From positions 1-61,764 of the forward strand of contig SFKP01000006.1 in assembly GCA_004553715.1 (NCBI GenBank): 61,764 nt of DNA. The letters are read 5' to 3'. Under the pieces are notes generated by a model. It worked only from the letters and a program-made list of their open reading frames with translations, was not told the DNA's origin and searched no databases. The position numbers were made by a program, and so were the translations under genes. Positions 1-9,500 of this stretch are shown one piece after another (position 1 is the first letter of the stretch; each line of letters begins with the position of its first letter). The DNA comes from Clostridiales bacterium. Lineage in GTDB: Bacteria; Bacillota; Clostridia; TANB77; CAG-508.

Positions 1-38
1 AACATTAACATAAAATGGACAAAATTTACATTTAATAC

Positions 39-67
39 TTGAAAAACATAGAAACTTAAGATATAAT
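39..67 (+). promoter_or_regulatory. Sigma-A-type promoter of the thrS T-box transcript
   Basis: TTGAAA at 39-44 and TATAAT at 62-67 are separated by 17 bases, a near-consensus vegetative promoter. Transcription would begin around 74, just ahead of the T-box leader of thrS. Confidence 0.7.
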
Positions 68-73
68 ATATTA

Positions 74-294
74 CGTAATGAATATAAACGTTGATGAGAC
101 AAAGTAAAACAAAGGTTGCTAAAAGAGAGAGTTAGTGATTGCGCTGAAAGCTAACTTAAGTAAACAGGTTTGAAAAACTACCTCGGAGTTTAGAAAAATT
201 GTGAAAACACAATCATAAAACAAGTAAAAAATTAGGGTGGAACCGTGCATAAGCACCCCTAAAATAGGATTAATTCTATTTTAGGGGTGCTTTT
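74..294 (+). promoter_or_regulatory. T-box riboswitch leader, probably threonine-specific
   Basis: The conserved T-box sequence AGGGTGGAACCG lies at 234-245, where it would pair with the acceptor end of uncharged tRNA. It is followed by a long perfect hairpin built from AAGCACCCCTAAAATAG and its complement (251-290) and a T run, which is an intrinsic terminator. Antitermination on uncharged tRNA-Thr would allow thrS transcription. An ACC triplet at 180-182, inside the sequence that would form the specifier loop, is a plausible threonine specifier codon. The downstream gene is thrS, which agrees. The T-box call is firm; the specifier position is inferred. Confidence 0.9.
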
Positions 295-342
295 AACCTA
301 AAATGGAAATCTAAAAAACTATAAAAGGAGGATTGATTACAA

Positions 343-2100
343 ATGTTTAAAATTAAATTAAATGGAGGAAGAACAATGGAGGTGCCAGAAAAGACATTTT
401 GGCATACAACATCACACATAATGGCACAAGCTATAAAAAGATTATATCCAGAAATAAAATTAGCTATTGGACCATCAATAGATAATGGATTTTATTATGA
501 TTTTGATACAGATAAGCCATTTACTCCAGAAATGTTAGAAGAAATAGAAGAGGAAATGAAAAAAATCGTAAAAGAGGATTTAACTCTTGAAAGATTTGTA
601 CTTACAAGAAAAGAAGCATTAGAATTTATGAAAGATGAACCATATAAACAAGAGCTTATAAATGATCTTCCAGAAGATGCAGAACTTTCATTTTATAAAC
701 AAGGAGAATTTACAGACCTTTGCGCAGGACCACATATTCCAAGTACAGGAGCTGTAAAAGCAATAAAATTGCTTTCAACATCAGGTGCATATTGGCGTGG
801 AAGCGAGAAAAATAAGATGCTTCAAAGGATATATGGAATTTCATTTCCAAAAGCAAGTCAATTAGAAGAATACCTAAACATGTTAGAAGAAGCAAAGAAA
901 AGAGACCATAGAAAACTAGGTAAAGAATTAGAACTATTTTTCTTTGATGAAACAGCACCAGGAATGGTATACTGGTTACCAAAGGGATTCACAATGTTAA
1001 ATACATTAATAGATTTTTGGAGAGGTGTTCATAAAAAAAACGGATATCAAGAATTTTCTGGTCCACAATTAAATAGTAGCGAGCTTTGGAAAATTTCAGG
1101 ACATTGGGATCACTACAAAGAAGATATGTTTGTTCTAACAGATGCAGATGGAAATGAACAGGCATTAAAACCTATGAACTGTCCAAACTCAATAAAGATA
1201 TATCAATCAAAATTAAGAAGCTATAAAGACTTACCATTAAGATTTAGCGATGTTGATGTTATACATAGAAATGAAAAATCAGGCCAATTAAATGGATTAT
1301 TCAGAGTTAGAATGTTTAGACAAGATGACTCTCATAACTATATCACAGAAGAGCAAATAGGTAGTGAAATAAAATCAATTATAGAAATTGCAAAATACTT
1401 ATATTCTGTGTTTGATTTGGAATACAAGTTTACATTATCAACAAGACCAGAAGAAGGATTTATTGGAGAAATAGAAACTTGGGATAGAGCAGAGCAAGAT
1501 TTAAAAAATGTGTTAGATGAAATTTGTGGCGAAGGAAACTACGACATAAACGAAGGAGACGGGGCTTTCTACGGACCAAAAATTGATATAACAATGAAGG
1601 ACTGCTTAGGAAGAGAATGGCAAATGGGAACCGTACAATTAGACTTCCAATTACCACAAAGATTTAACTTATATTACATAGATAAAGAAGGAAACAAAAA
1701 GACACCAATATTAATACATAGAGCACTATTTGGTTCATTTGATAGATTTATAGGAATAATAACAGAACACTTTGCAGGAGCTTTCCCAACATGGCTTGCA
1801 CCAGTACAAGTAAAGATTTTGCCAATAGCAGATGGACATGTAGAATATGCTAAAAAAGTAATGGAAAAATTAGAAAAACACGGAATACGTGTAGAAATAG
1901 ATTCTAGACAAGAAAAAATAGGATATAAAATCCGTGAAGCACAATTACAAAAAATTCCATACATGCTTATAATAGGAGATAAAGAAATAGAAGCAAATGC
2001 AGTAGGAGTTCGTTCAAGAAAAGCAGGAGATATAGGACAAATGCAAATAGAAGCATTTATTGAAAAAATTCAAGAAGAAATAGACGATAAAACAAGATAA
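343..2100 (+). CDS. thrS: Threonine--tRNA ligase lacking most of the TGS domain
   Basis: Class II synthetase that charges tRNA-Thr with threonine in the cytoplasm. The editing domain shows the HxxxH pair (WHTTSH) near the N-terminus and the DLCAGPH segment with its cysteine. The catalytic core shows MNCPN, RMFRQDDSH and HRALFGSFDRF, which carry the zinc-binding Cys, His and His. The C-terminal anticodon-binding domain is present. Length is 585 residues against about 640 for typical ThrS. The missing part is the N-terminal TGS domain: only about eleven residues resembling its first strand precede the editing domain. An AGGAGG at 326-331 serves ATG 343. A second ATG at 376, with GGAGGA at 364-369, is an equally good or better-spaced start and would remove even that stub. 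The gene is controlled by the T-box leader directly upstream and stands alone. Confidence 0.95.
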   Translation: MFKIKLNGGRTMEVPEKTFWHTTSHIMAQAIKRLYPEIKLAIGPSIDNGFYYDFDTDKPFTPEMLEEIEEEMKKIVKEDLTLERFVLTRKEALEFMKDEPYKQELINDLPEDAELSFYKQGEFTDLCAGPHIPSTGAVKAIKLLSTSGAYWRGSEKNKMLQRIYGISFPKASQLEEYLNMLEEAKKRDHRKLGKELELFFFDETAPGMVYWLPKGFTMLNTLIDFWRGVHKKNGYQEFSGPQLNSSELWKISGHWDHYKEDMFVLTDADGNEQALKPMNCPNSIKIYQSKLRSYKDLPLRFSDVDVIHRNEKSGQLNGLFRVRMFRQDDSHNYITEEQIGSEIKSIIEIAKYLYSVFDLEYKFTLSTRPEEGFIGEIETWDRAEQDLKNVLDEICGEGNYDINEGDGAFYGPKIDITMKDCLGREWQMGTVQLDFQLPQRFNLYYIDKEGNKKTPILIHRALFGSFDRFIGIITEHFAGAFPTWLAPVQVKILPIADGHVEYAKKVMEKLEKHGIRVEIDSRQEKIGYKIREAQLQKIPYMLIIGDKEIEANAVGVRSRKAGDIGQMQIEAFIEKIQEEIDDKTR

Positions 2101-2121
2101 ATAATTAAATTAGTGCCAAGA

Positions 2122-2202
2122 TGCCAAGAGGGACGGGGAATTTTGGCACTAATTTGCCAAGAGGGACGGGGAATTTTGGCACTAATTTGCCAAAAGGGAC
2201 AG
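2122..2202. repeat. 33-bp tandem repeat, about 2.4 copies, with internal inverted arms
   Basis: The unit starting TGCCAAGAGGGACGGGG and ending TTTTGGCACTAATT occurs at 2122-2154 and 2155-2187, with a partial third copy (TGCCAAAAGGGACAG) to 2202. GTGCCAA just upstream and TTGGCAC inside each unit are inverted, so hairpins can form. It follows the thrS stop directly and abuts a half copy of the dispersed palindromic repeat. GGGACGG...GGCAC sequences of this kind recall REP-like elements in Clostridia, but I cannot confirm the family. Confidence 0.8.
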
Positions 2203-2228
2203 ACCTTTTGTTCAAAAAATGTCAAAAA

Positions 2229-2272
2229 ACCGACAGCAAGATGAAGCGGATTATATATTAATTAGTCTGAAC
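2229..2272 (+). repeat. Half copy of the dispersed palindromic repeat
   Basis: This stretch matches the right half of the fuller copies at 10192-10322 and 11744-11875: CCGACAGCAAGATGAAGCGG, then TTATATATTAATTAG and the end GTCTGAAC. The left arm is missing and replaced by the 33-bp tandem repeat, so this copy looks truncated. Confidence 0.8.
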
Positions 2273-2309
2273 TTCTAACACTAACATTTAAACTTTTTTT
2301 GTAAAATGC

Positions 2310-2337
2310 TTGACAAAAGTTACTTTTAAGTGATAAT
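2310..2337 (+). promoter_or_regulatory. Promoter of rpoB-rpoC
   Basis: TTGACA at 2310-2315, a 16-base spacer and GATAAT at 2332-2337 within TGATAATATATTATGG. This is the best promoter in the 598-bp gap between thrS and rpoB, and would give a leader of about 360 bases. Confidence 0.65.
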
Positions 2338-2410
2338 ATATTATGGCACGAAAATTTGAAAAAATATAGTAAAATGGTGATTAAAATAGTAAAAAGTATT
2401 AACATAGGTA

Positions 2411-2663
2411 TTAATTAAATAAGTAAAGTGTAGGGAAACATTAAATTAAAAATGTGAAAAATCTTCCTACACTTTTGTACGTGCTATTTTACTTATTAAT
2501 TTGATTTTTAAATTATATAAAGAGGAATTAAATATTATTTTTAGGTTATGTAAGTCGTAGGTCCGTAGGGCAGTAAGGATCAACACTTTATAATACATTA
2601 ATATTTAAGAGGGACTTTGTATAATAAAAAAATTAGAAATTAGAAAATAAAAAGCTAATTTCT
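2411..2663 (+). promoter_or_regulatory. Structured leader of rpoB (candidate)
   Basis: Within the long rpoB leader, AAGTGTAGG (about 2426-2434) pairs with CCTACACTT (about 2466-2474). Flanking AATAAGTAA and TTACTTATT extend the stem across an asymmetric internal loop. A second perfect stem, AGAAATTAG (2635-2643) with CTAATTTCT (2655-2663), lies about 30 bases before the ribosome binding site. Neither stem has a terminator-like T run. I do not recognise a known leader class; a regulatory role is inferred. The rest of the gap holds a sequence around 2548-2580 rich in GTAGG/GTAGGG with no recognised function. Confidence 0.4.
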
Positions 2664-2707
2664 ATATAGATATATCTGCTCAGAATAAATTATAGGAGTT
2701 GATTTTT

Positions 2708-5700
2708 TTGTTAAAAGACATGGAATGTGGAAAAGCACAAAGGAAAACTTTTGCAAGAACTGGCGATTTCGTTGATATCCCAAATCTTATAAAAGTTCAA
2801 AAAGATTCTTACGATTGGTTTGTAAAAGAAGGGTTAGGAGAAGTATTAAAAGATATTTCACCAATAGAAGACTATTCCGGAAACCTAGTTCTAGAATTTT
2901 TCGATTACTATATGGAGGATACAACAAAATATTCTCTAGAAGAAGCTAAAGAGAGAGATGCAACATATTCTACAAGATTGCATGTTAAAGTAAGGCTTAT
3001 AAATCGTGAAACAGGCGAAATTAAAGAACAAGAAATATATCTTGGAGATTTTCCACTTATGACAGATAGTGGTACATTTATTATAAATGGAGCAGAAAGA
3101 GTAGTAGTAAGTCAATTAGTTAGATCACCAGGTTGCTATTATGAATATGATTATGATAAAACAGGCAAGAAATTGTACAAGGCTACAGTTATGCCTATTC
3201 GTGGTGCATGGCTAGAATATGAAACCGATGCTAATGATGTTTTTTATGTAAGAATAGATAGAACCAGAAAATTACCTGTAACAGCACTTTTAAGAGCATT
3301 AGGACTAGCTACAGATGATCAAATAATAAGCTTATTTGGAGAAGAAGACCAAATACTTGCAACAATTGCAAAAGATACAATAAAAACAGCTGATGAAGCA
3401 ATTGTTGAAATATATAAAAAATTAAGACCAGGAGAACTTCCAACAGTTGATGCTGCAAGGAATTTATTTAATGGATTATTCTTTGATGCAAAAAGATATG
3501 ATTTAGCAAAAGTAGGAAGATATAAATACAATAAAAAATTAAATTTAGCAACAAGAATTACAAACCAAGTTGCTTATGAAAACATATTAAACAGTGAAAC
3601 AGGTGAAATCATTGTTGAAAAAGATAACGTAATTTCTAAAGAACAAGCACTTGAAATACAGAATTCAGGAATAAATATTGTTGATGTTAAAGTTAATGAC
3701 AAAAAGATAAGAATTATAGGAAATGGTACAGTAGATATTCATGCATTTGTTGATATAAAAGACTTAGGTATAAAAGAATTAGTAAATTATGAAGTATTAA
3801 AAAATATTTTAGAAACAACAAATAAAAAAGATTTAAAGAAAGTTATAGAAGAAAGAAAAGAAGAATTAGTGCCAAAACATATTACAACAGAAGATGTTTT
3901 AGCTTCAATTAACTATTTATTGAATTTACAATATGGCTTAGGAAATGTTGACGATATTGACCATTTAGGAAACAGACGTATTCGTTGTGTTGGTGAGCTA
4001 TTACAAAATCAATTTAGAATTGGTTTAACAAGATTAGAAAGAGTTGTAAGAGAAAGAATGACGATTCAAGACTTAGATGTTATAACACCACAAACATTAA
4101 TCAATACAAAACCAATAACATCAGCAATTAGGGAGTTTTTTGGAAGTTCACAATTATCACAATTTATGGACCAAACAAATCCACTTTCAGAATTAACACA
4201 TAAAAGAAGAATTTCAGCATTAGGACCTGGAGGATTATCTAGAGAAAGAGCAGGATTTGAAGTTCGTGATGTTCATTATACACACTATGGAAGACTTTGC
4301 CCAATAGAATCTCCAGAAGGACCAAACATAGGATTAATATCTGCATTATCAACATTTGCAGTTATCAATGAATATGGATTTGTTGAAACACCATTTAGGA
4401 AAGTAGATCCAAAAACTCATAGAGTAACAGACGAAGTGGAATATATGGCAGCAGATGAAGAAGATGGATATATTATAGCTCAAGCTTCAGAACCTCGTGA
4501 TGAAAATGGAGCATTTATAAATAAAAAAATAAAAGTAAGATATTTAGATGAAATCATAGAAGTAGAAAGAGAAAAAGTAGATTATATAGATGTATCACCA
4601 AAACAATTAGTTTCAGTAGGTGCAGCTATGATACCTTTCTTAGAGCATGATGATGCAAACCGTGCATTAATGGGAGCAAACATGCAACGTCAAGCAGTTC
4701 CACTTATGATTACAGATTCACCAATAGTTGGAACAGGTATTGAATACAGAGCAGCAAAAGATTCTGGAATAACAATACTTGCAAAAGAATCAGGTGTAGT
4801 ACAAAAAGTTACTGGTGATGAAATTATAATAAAAACAAAAACAGGAATTGATACATACAAATTACGCAAATTCAAAAGAACAAATGGTGGTACATGTATT
4901 AACCAAAAACCAATAGTAGTAAAAGGCGAAGAAGTTAAAGAAGGAGATGTTATTGCAGACGGACCATCTACGCAAAATGGAGAAATGGCATTAGGTAAAA
5001 ATGTTCTTATAGCATTTACAACTTGGGAAGGTTACAACTACGAGGATGCTGTTTTACTAAGTGAAAGATTGGTTAAAGAAGATGTTTATACATCAATACA
5101 TATTGAAGAATATGATTGTGAATGCCGTGATACAAAATTAGGAGCAGAAGAAATCACAAGAGATATACCAAATGTTGGAGAAGATGGACTAAAAGATCTT
5201 GATGAAAATGGTATTATAAGAATTGGTGCAGAAGTAAGACCTGGAGATATCTTAGTAGGGAAAGTAACTCCAAAAGGAGAAACAGAATTAACTGCAGAAG
5301 AAAGGTTACTTCGTGCAATCTTTGGTGAAAAATCAAGAGAAGTTCGTGATACTTCATTAAAAGTACCACATGGAGAAGCAGGAACAATAGTAGATGTAAA
5401 AATATTTACAAGAGACAATTCAGATGAATTAGCACCAGGAGTAAACCAAGTAATAAGAGTATATATTGCTCAAAAGAGAAAAATATCAGTTGGTGATAAA
5501 ATGGCTGGACGTCATGGAAACAAAGGTGTTGTTTCAAGAATATTACCAGTAGAAGATATGCCATTTATGCCAGATGGAACACCTGTAGATGTTGTTTTAA
5601 ACCCACTTGGTGTACCTTCACGTATGAATTTAGGCCAAGTTTTAGAGGTTCACTTAGGAGCAGCAGCAAGATTGCTTGGATTAAAAGTTGCAACACCAGT

Positions 5701-6397
5701 ATTTGATGGTGCAAGAGATGAAGATATATTAGAAATGTTAAAAGAAGCAGGATTATCAGAGGATGGAAAAACAACACTTTATGATGGAAGAACAGGAGAA
5801 CCTTTTGACCAACCAGTTACTGTTGGTGTAATGTATATGCTTAAACTTCACCATCTAGTAGATGATAAGATCCATGCTCGTTCAACAGGACCATACTCAT
5901 TAGTAACACAACAACCTCTTGGTGGTAAAGCACAATTTGGTGGACAACGTTTCGGAGAGATGGAAGTTTGGGCATTAGAGGCTTATGGTGCAGCATATAC
6001 ACTTCAAGAAATATTAACAGATGATGTTATAGGAAGAGTAAAAACTTATGAAGCAATTGTTAAAGGCGAAAATGTTCCAGAACCAGGAGTTCCAGAAAGC
6101 TTTAAAGTATTAATAAAAGAACTTCAAAGTTTAGGACTAGATGTTAGACTATATTCAGAAAATGATGAAGAACTTGAATTAAGCGAAAATATAGAAGATG
6201 GAATAGACTTTAATTTAGATGATGCAAAAAACATTTTATCAGAAGAACTTGCAATTGATAAAGATGATGAAATAATGGAAGAAGAAAACTTAGAAGAGCT
6301 AGATGAAGAAGATATGGACTTCTTAGAAGAAGACGATATTTTAGATGATGGCTTAGATGATGAAGATATTGCAAATGATGATATTATAGATGAGTAA
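2708..6397 (+). CDS. rpoB: DNA-directed RNA polymerase subunit beta
   Basis: Core subunit of RNA polymerase. The protein follows the whole family, including the rifampicin-pocket segment (FGSSQLSQFMDQTNPLSELT followed by HKRRISALGPGG) with the Asp, His and Ser residues of sensitive enzymes, and the SPEGPNIGL and GRHGNKG motifs. About 1229 residues, normal for Clostridia. The last 50 residues or so are extremely rich in Asp and Glu. No ATG fits: AGGAG at 2694-2698 is best spaced for TTG 2708; TTG 2699 is too close and ATG 2720 too far. rpoC follows after 107 bases, so the two are probably co-transcribed. Unusually, thrS rather than rplJ-rplL precedes it. Confidence 0.97.
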   Translation: MLKDMECGKAQRKTFARTGDFVDIPNLIKVQKDSYDWFVKEGLGEVLKDISPIEDYSGNLVLEFFDYYMEDTTKYSLEEAKERDATYSTRLHVKVRLINRETGEIKEQEIYLGDFPLMTDSGTFIINGAERVVVSQLVRSPGCYYEYDYDKTGKKLYKATVMPIRGAWLEYETDANDVFYVRIDRTRKLPVTALLRALGLATDDQIISLFGEEDQILATIAKDTIKTADEAIVEIYKKLRPGELPTVDAARNLFNGLFFDAKRYDLAKVGRYKYNKKLNLATRITNQVAYENILNSETGEIIVEKDNVISKEQALEIQNSGINIVDVKVNDKKIRIIGNGTVDIHAFVDIKDLGIKELVNYEVLKNILETTNKKDLKKVIEERKEELVPKHITTEDVLASINYLLNLQYGLGNVDDIDHLGNRRIRCVGELLQNQFRIGLTRLERVVRERMTIQDLDVITPQTLINTKPITSAIREFFGSSQLSQFMDQTNPLSELTHKRRISALGPGGLSRERAGFEVRDVHYTHYGRLCPIESPEGPNIGLISALSTFAVINEYGFVETPFRKVDPKTHRVTDEVEYMAADEEDGYIIAQASEPRDENGAFINKKIKVRYLDEIIEVEREKVDYIDVSPKQLVSVGAAMIPFLEHDDANRALMGANMQRQAVPLMITDSPIVGTGIEYRAAKDSGITILAKESGVVQKVTGDEIIIKTKTGIDTYKLRKFKRTNGGTCINQKPIVVKGEEVKEGDVIADGPSTQNGEMALGKNVLIAFTTWEGYNYEDAVLLSERLVKEDVYTSIHIEEYDCECRDTKLGAEEITRDIPNVGEDGLKDLDENGIIRIGAEVRPGDILVGKVTPKGETELTAEERLLRAIFGEKSREVRDTSLKVPHGEAGTIVDVKIFTRDNSDELAPGVNQVIRVYIAQKRKISVGDKMAGRHGNKGVVSRILPVEDMPFMPDGTPVDVVLNPLGVPSRMNLGQVLEVHLGAAARLLGLKVATPVFDGARDEDILEMLKEAGLSEDGKTTLYDGRTGEPFDQPVTVGVMYMLKLHHLVDDKIHARSTGPYSLVTQQPLGGKAQFGGQRFGEMEVWALEAYGAAYTLQEILTDDVIGRVKTYEAIVKGENVPEPGVPESFKVLIKELQSLGLDVRLYSENDEELELSENIEDGIDFNLDDAKNILSEELAIDKDDEIMEEENLEELDEEDMDFLEEDDILDDGLDDEDIANDDIIDE

Positions 6398-6504
6398 AAT
6401 AATTAAATAGAAAAGCATAATAAGATTAAATGACAGTAAAATTTGTTCGAGCAATGTTTATATTTAATTAAAAATGCAAAAATTTTTAAATAGGGGGTAA
6501 CTTA

Positions 6505-9500
6505 ATGGAGAACAATCAAAATCAAGATGAATTAGCAGTTTTTGATAAAATAAAAGTAGGTCTTGCATCTGATGAGAAAATAAGAGAATGGTCAAGAGGA
6601 GAAGTAAAAAAACCAGAAACCATTAATTATAGAACTTTAAAACCAGAAAAAGATGGTCTATTTTGTGAGAAAATATTTGGACCAACAAAAGACTGGGAAT
6701 GCCATTGTGGTAAATATAAAAGAATAAGATATAAAGGCATAATTTGTGATAGATGTGGAGTAGAAGTAACAAAATCAAAAGTTAGACGTGAGAGAATGGG
6801 ACATATTGAACTTGCATCTCCAGTAGCACATATTTGGTATTTTAAAGGAATTCCAAGCAGAATATCTTTAATATTAGATATGTCTCCAAGAAGCCTTGAA
6901 AAAGTAATATATTTTGCAGCATATGTTGTAATAGATAAAGGAACTTCAGGATTAACAAAAACACAAGTATTAACAGAAAAAGAATATCGTGAAGCTGAAG
7001 AAAAATACGGAAAAGGCTCATTTACAGCAAAAATGGGAGCAGAAGCTATAAGGACTTTATTAAAAGAAGTTGATTTAGACAAATTATCAGAAAAATTAAA
7101 GAAAGAAATAGCAAAAGCAACCGAACAAAAAAAGGTTAAATTAGTAAAAAGATTAGATACTGTTGAAAGCTTTAGACTATCTGGAAATAAACCAGAATGG
7201 ATGGTAATGGGTGTTATACCAGTTATACCACCAGAACTAAGACCAATGGTACAATTAGATGGTGGGAGATTTGCAACATCTGATTTAAATGATTTATATA
7301 GAAGAGTAATTAACAGAAATAACAGATTAAAAAGATTATTAGAATTAGGAGCACCAGAAATAATTGTTAGAAATGAAAAAAGAATGCTTCAAGAATCTGT
7401 AGATGCTTTAATAGATAATGGTAGACGTGGAAGACCTGTTACAGGAGCTGGAAATAGACCATTAAAATCATTGTCAGATATGCTAAAAGGAAAACAAGGA
7501 CGTTTCAGACAAAACCTATTAGGAAAAAGGGTTGACTATTCAGGCCGTTCTGTTATAGTTGTAGGTCCAGAACTTAAAATATATCAATGTGGGCTTCCAA
7601 AAGAAATGGCAGTAGAATTATTCAAACCTTTTGTAATGAAAGAATTAGTAAGCCGTGGATTAGCACATAATATTAAAAATGCAAAAAGAATGGTAGAAAA
7701 ATTAAGACCAGAGGTATGGGATATATTAGAAGAAGTTATTGCAGACCATCCAGTAATGCTAAACCGTGCTCCAACACTACATAGACTTGGTATTCAAGCA
7801 TTTGAACCAGTTTTAGTAGAAGGAAGAGCAATAAAATTACACCCATTAGTTTGTACAGCATTTAACGCCGATTTCGATGGTGACCAAATGGCAGTACATG
7901 TTCCATTATCACCAGAAGCACAAGCAGAAGCAAGATATTTAATGCTATCTGTAAACAACTTATTAAAACCACAAGATGGTAAACCAGTTACAATTCCATC
8001 ACAAGATATGATTTTAGGAAGCTATTATTTAACAATGGAAGTTGGAGGAGAAAAAGGAGAAGGAATGTACTTCAAAGATGAAGAAGAGGCCCTTCTTGCT
8101 TACCAAAATGGTGACTTAGGTTTACATGCAAAAGTAAAAATAAGAATGAAAAGAGAAATAGATGGCGAAGAAAAAACTAAAACTATAGAAACTACAGTTG
8201 GAAAAGTTATATTTAACGAAGTAATACCACAAGATTTAGGTTTTGTTGATAGAACAGATCCAGAAAAAGAATTCGATTTAGAAATAGGATTCCCTGTAAT
8301 GAAGAAAAATTTAGGATCGATTATTGCAAAATGTATAGATAAACATGGATTAAATGTAACAGCAGAATTACTAGATAATATTAAATCTTTAGGATACAAA
8401 TATTCAACAAAAGGTGCAATAACAGTTTCAGTTTCAGATGTTGCAGTTCCACCAGCTAAAAAAGAAATATTAGCAAATTCTGAAAGACAAGTTGAAGAAA
8501 TTGCTAAACAATATAAACGTGGTTTAATTACTGATGATGAAAGATATTCATCAATAATTAAAGTCTGGGAAAAAGCAACAAATGATGTTACAGATGCAAT
8601 GGTTGCTAACTTTGATGAATTAAACCCAATTTATATGATGGCACACTCTGGAGCCAGAGGAGATATGGGACAATTACGTCAAATCGCAGGTATGCGTGGA
8701 CTTATGGCAAATACATCTGGTAAAGCAGTAGAAATACCAATTAAAGCTTGCTTTAGAGAAGGACTTGATGCACTAGAATATTTCGTTTCATCACATGGTG
8801 CAAGAAAAGGTTTAGCCGATATCGCTATCAGAACTGCTGACTCTGGATATTTAACAAGAAGATTAGTAGATGTATCTCAAGATATAATCGTAAGAGAAGA
8901 AGATTGCGGTACAGAAAGCTATATTGAAGTAGAAGATATTAAAGATGGAAATCAAATAATCGAAACTTTACATGAAAGATTAATAGGAAGATATCCAGCC
9001 GAAGACATTATTGACCCTACAACAGGCGAAGTAATTGTTGATAAAAATACATTAATTGTTCCAATGCTAGCAGATAAAATCATAGAAGCAGGATATACAA
9101 AAGTAAAAGTACGTTCAGTACTTGCTTGTAAAACAAAACACGGTGTTTGTGCTAAATGCTATGGAATGGGACTTGCAACAAGAAAACGAGTAAATATAGG
9201 AGAAGCGGTAGGAATTATTGCAGCACAATCAATTGGGGAGCCAGGTACACAGCTTACAATGAGAACTTTCCACTCTGGTGGTGTTGCAGGAGGAGATATT
9301 ACACAAGGTTTACCTAGAGTTGAAGAGATTTTTGAAGCTAGAAAACCAAAGGGATTAGCAACAATTTCTGAAATAGCAGGAACTGTTAAAATAGCCGACA
9401 ACAAGAAGAGAAAAGAAGTAACAGTAGTAGGAAAAGACGATGCCAAAACATATTTAATAAGTTTTGGATCTAAGATAAAAGTGAAAGATGGAGACGAAAT

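Noticed and set aside
2548..2582. tRNA-like or known riboswitch in the rpoB leader (GTAGGTCCGTAGGGCAG region)
   Set aside because: No cloverleaf pairing and no riboswitch consensus could be found by eye.
5086..5418. Long minus-strand frames inside rpoB, rpoC and other plus-strand genes
   Set aside because: They are antisense shadows of strongly conserved genes, lack binding sites and have biased Ser/Leu/Phe composition expected from complementing AT-rich coding DNA.
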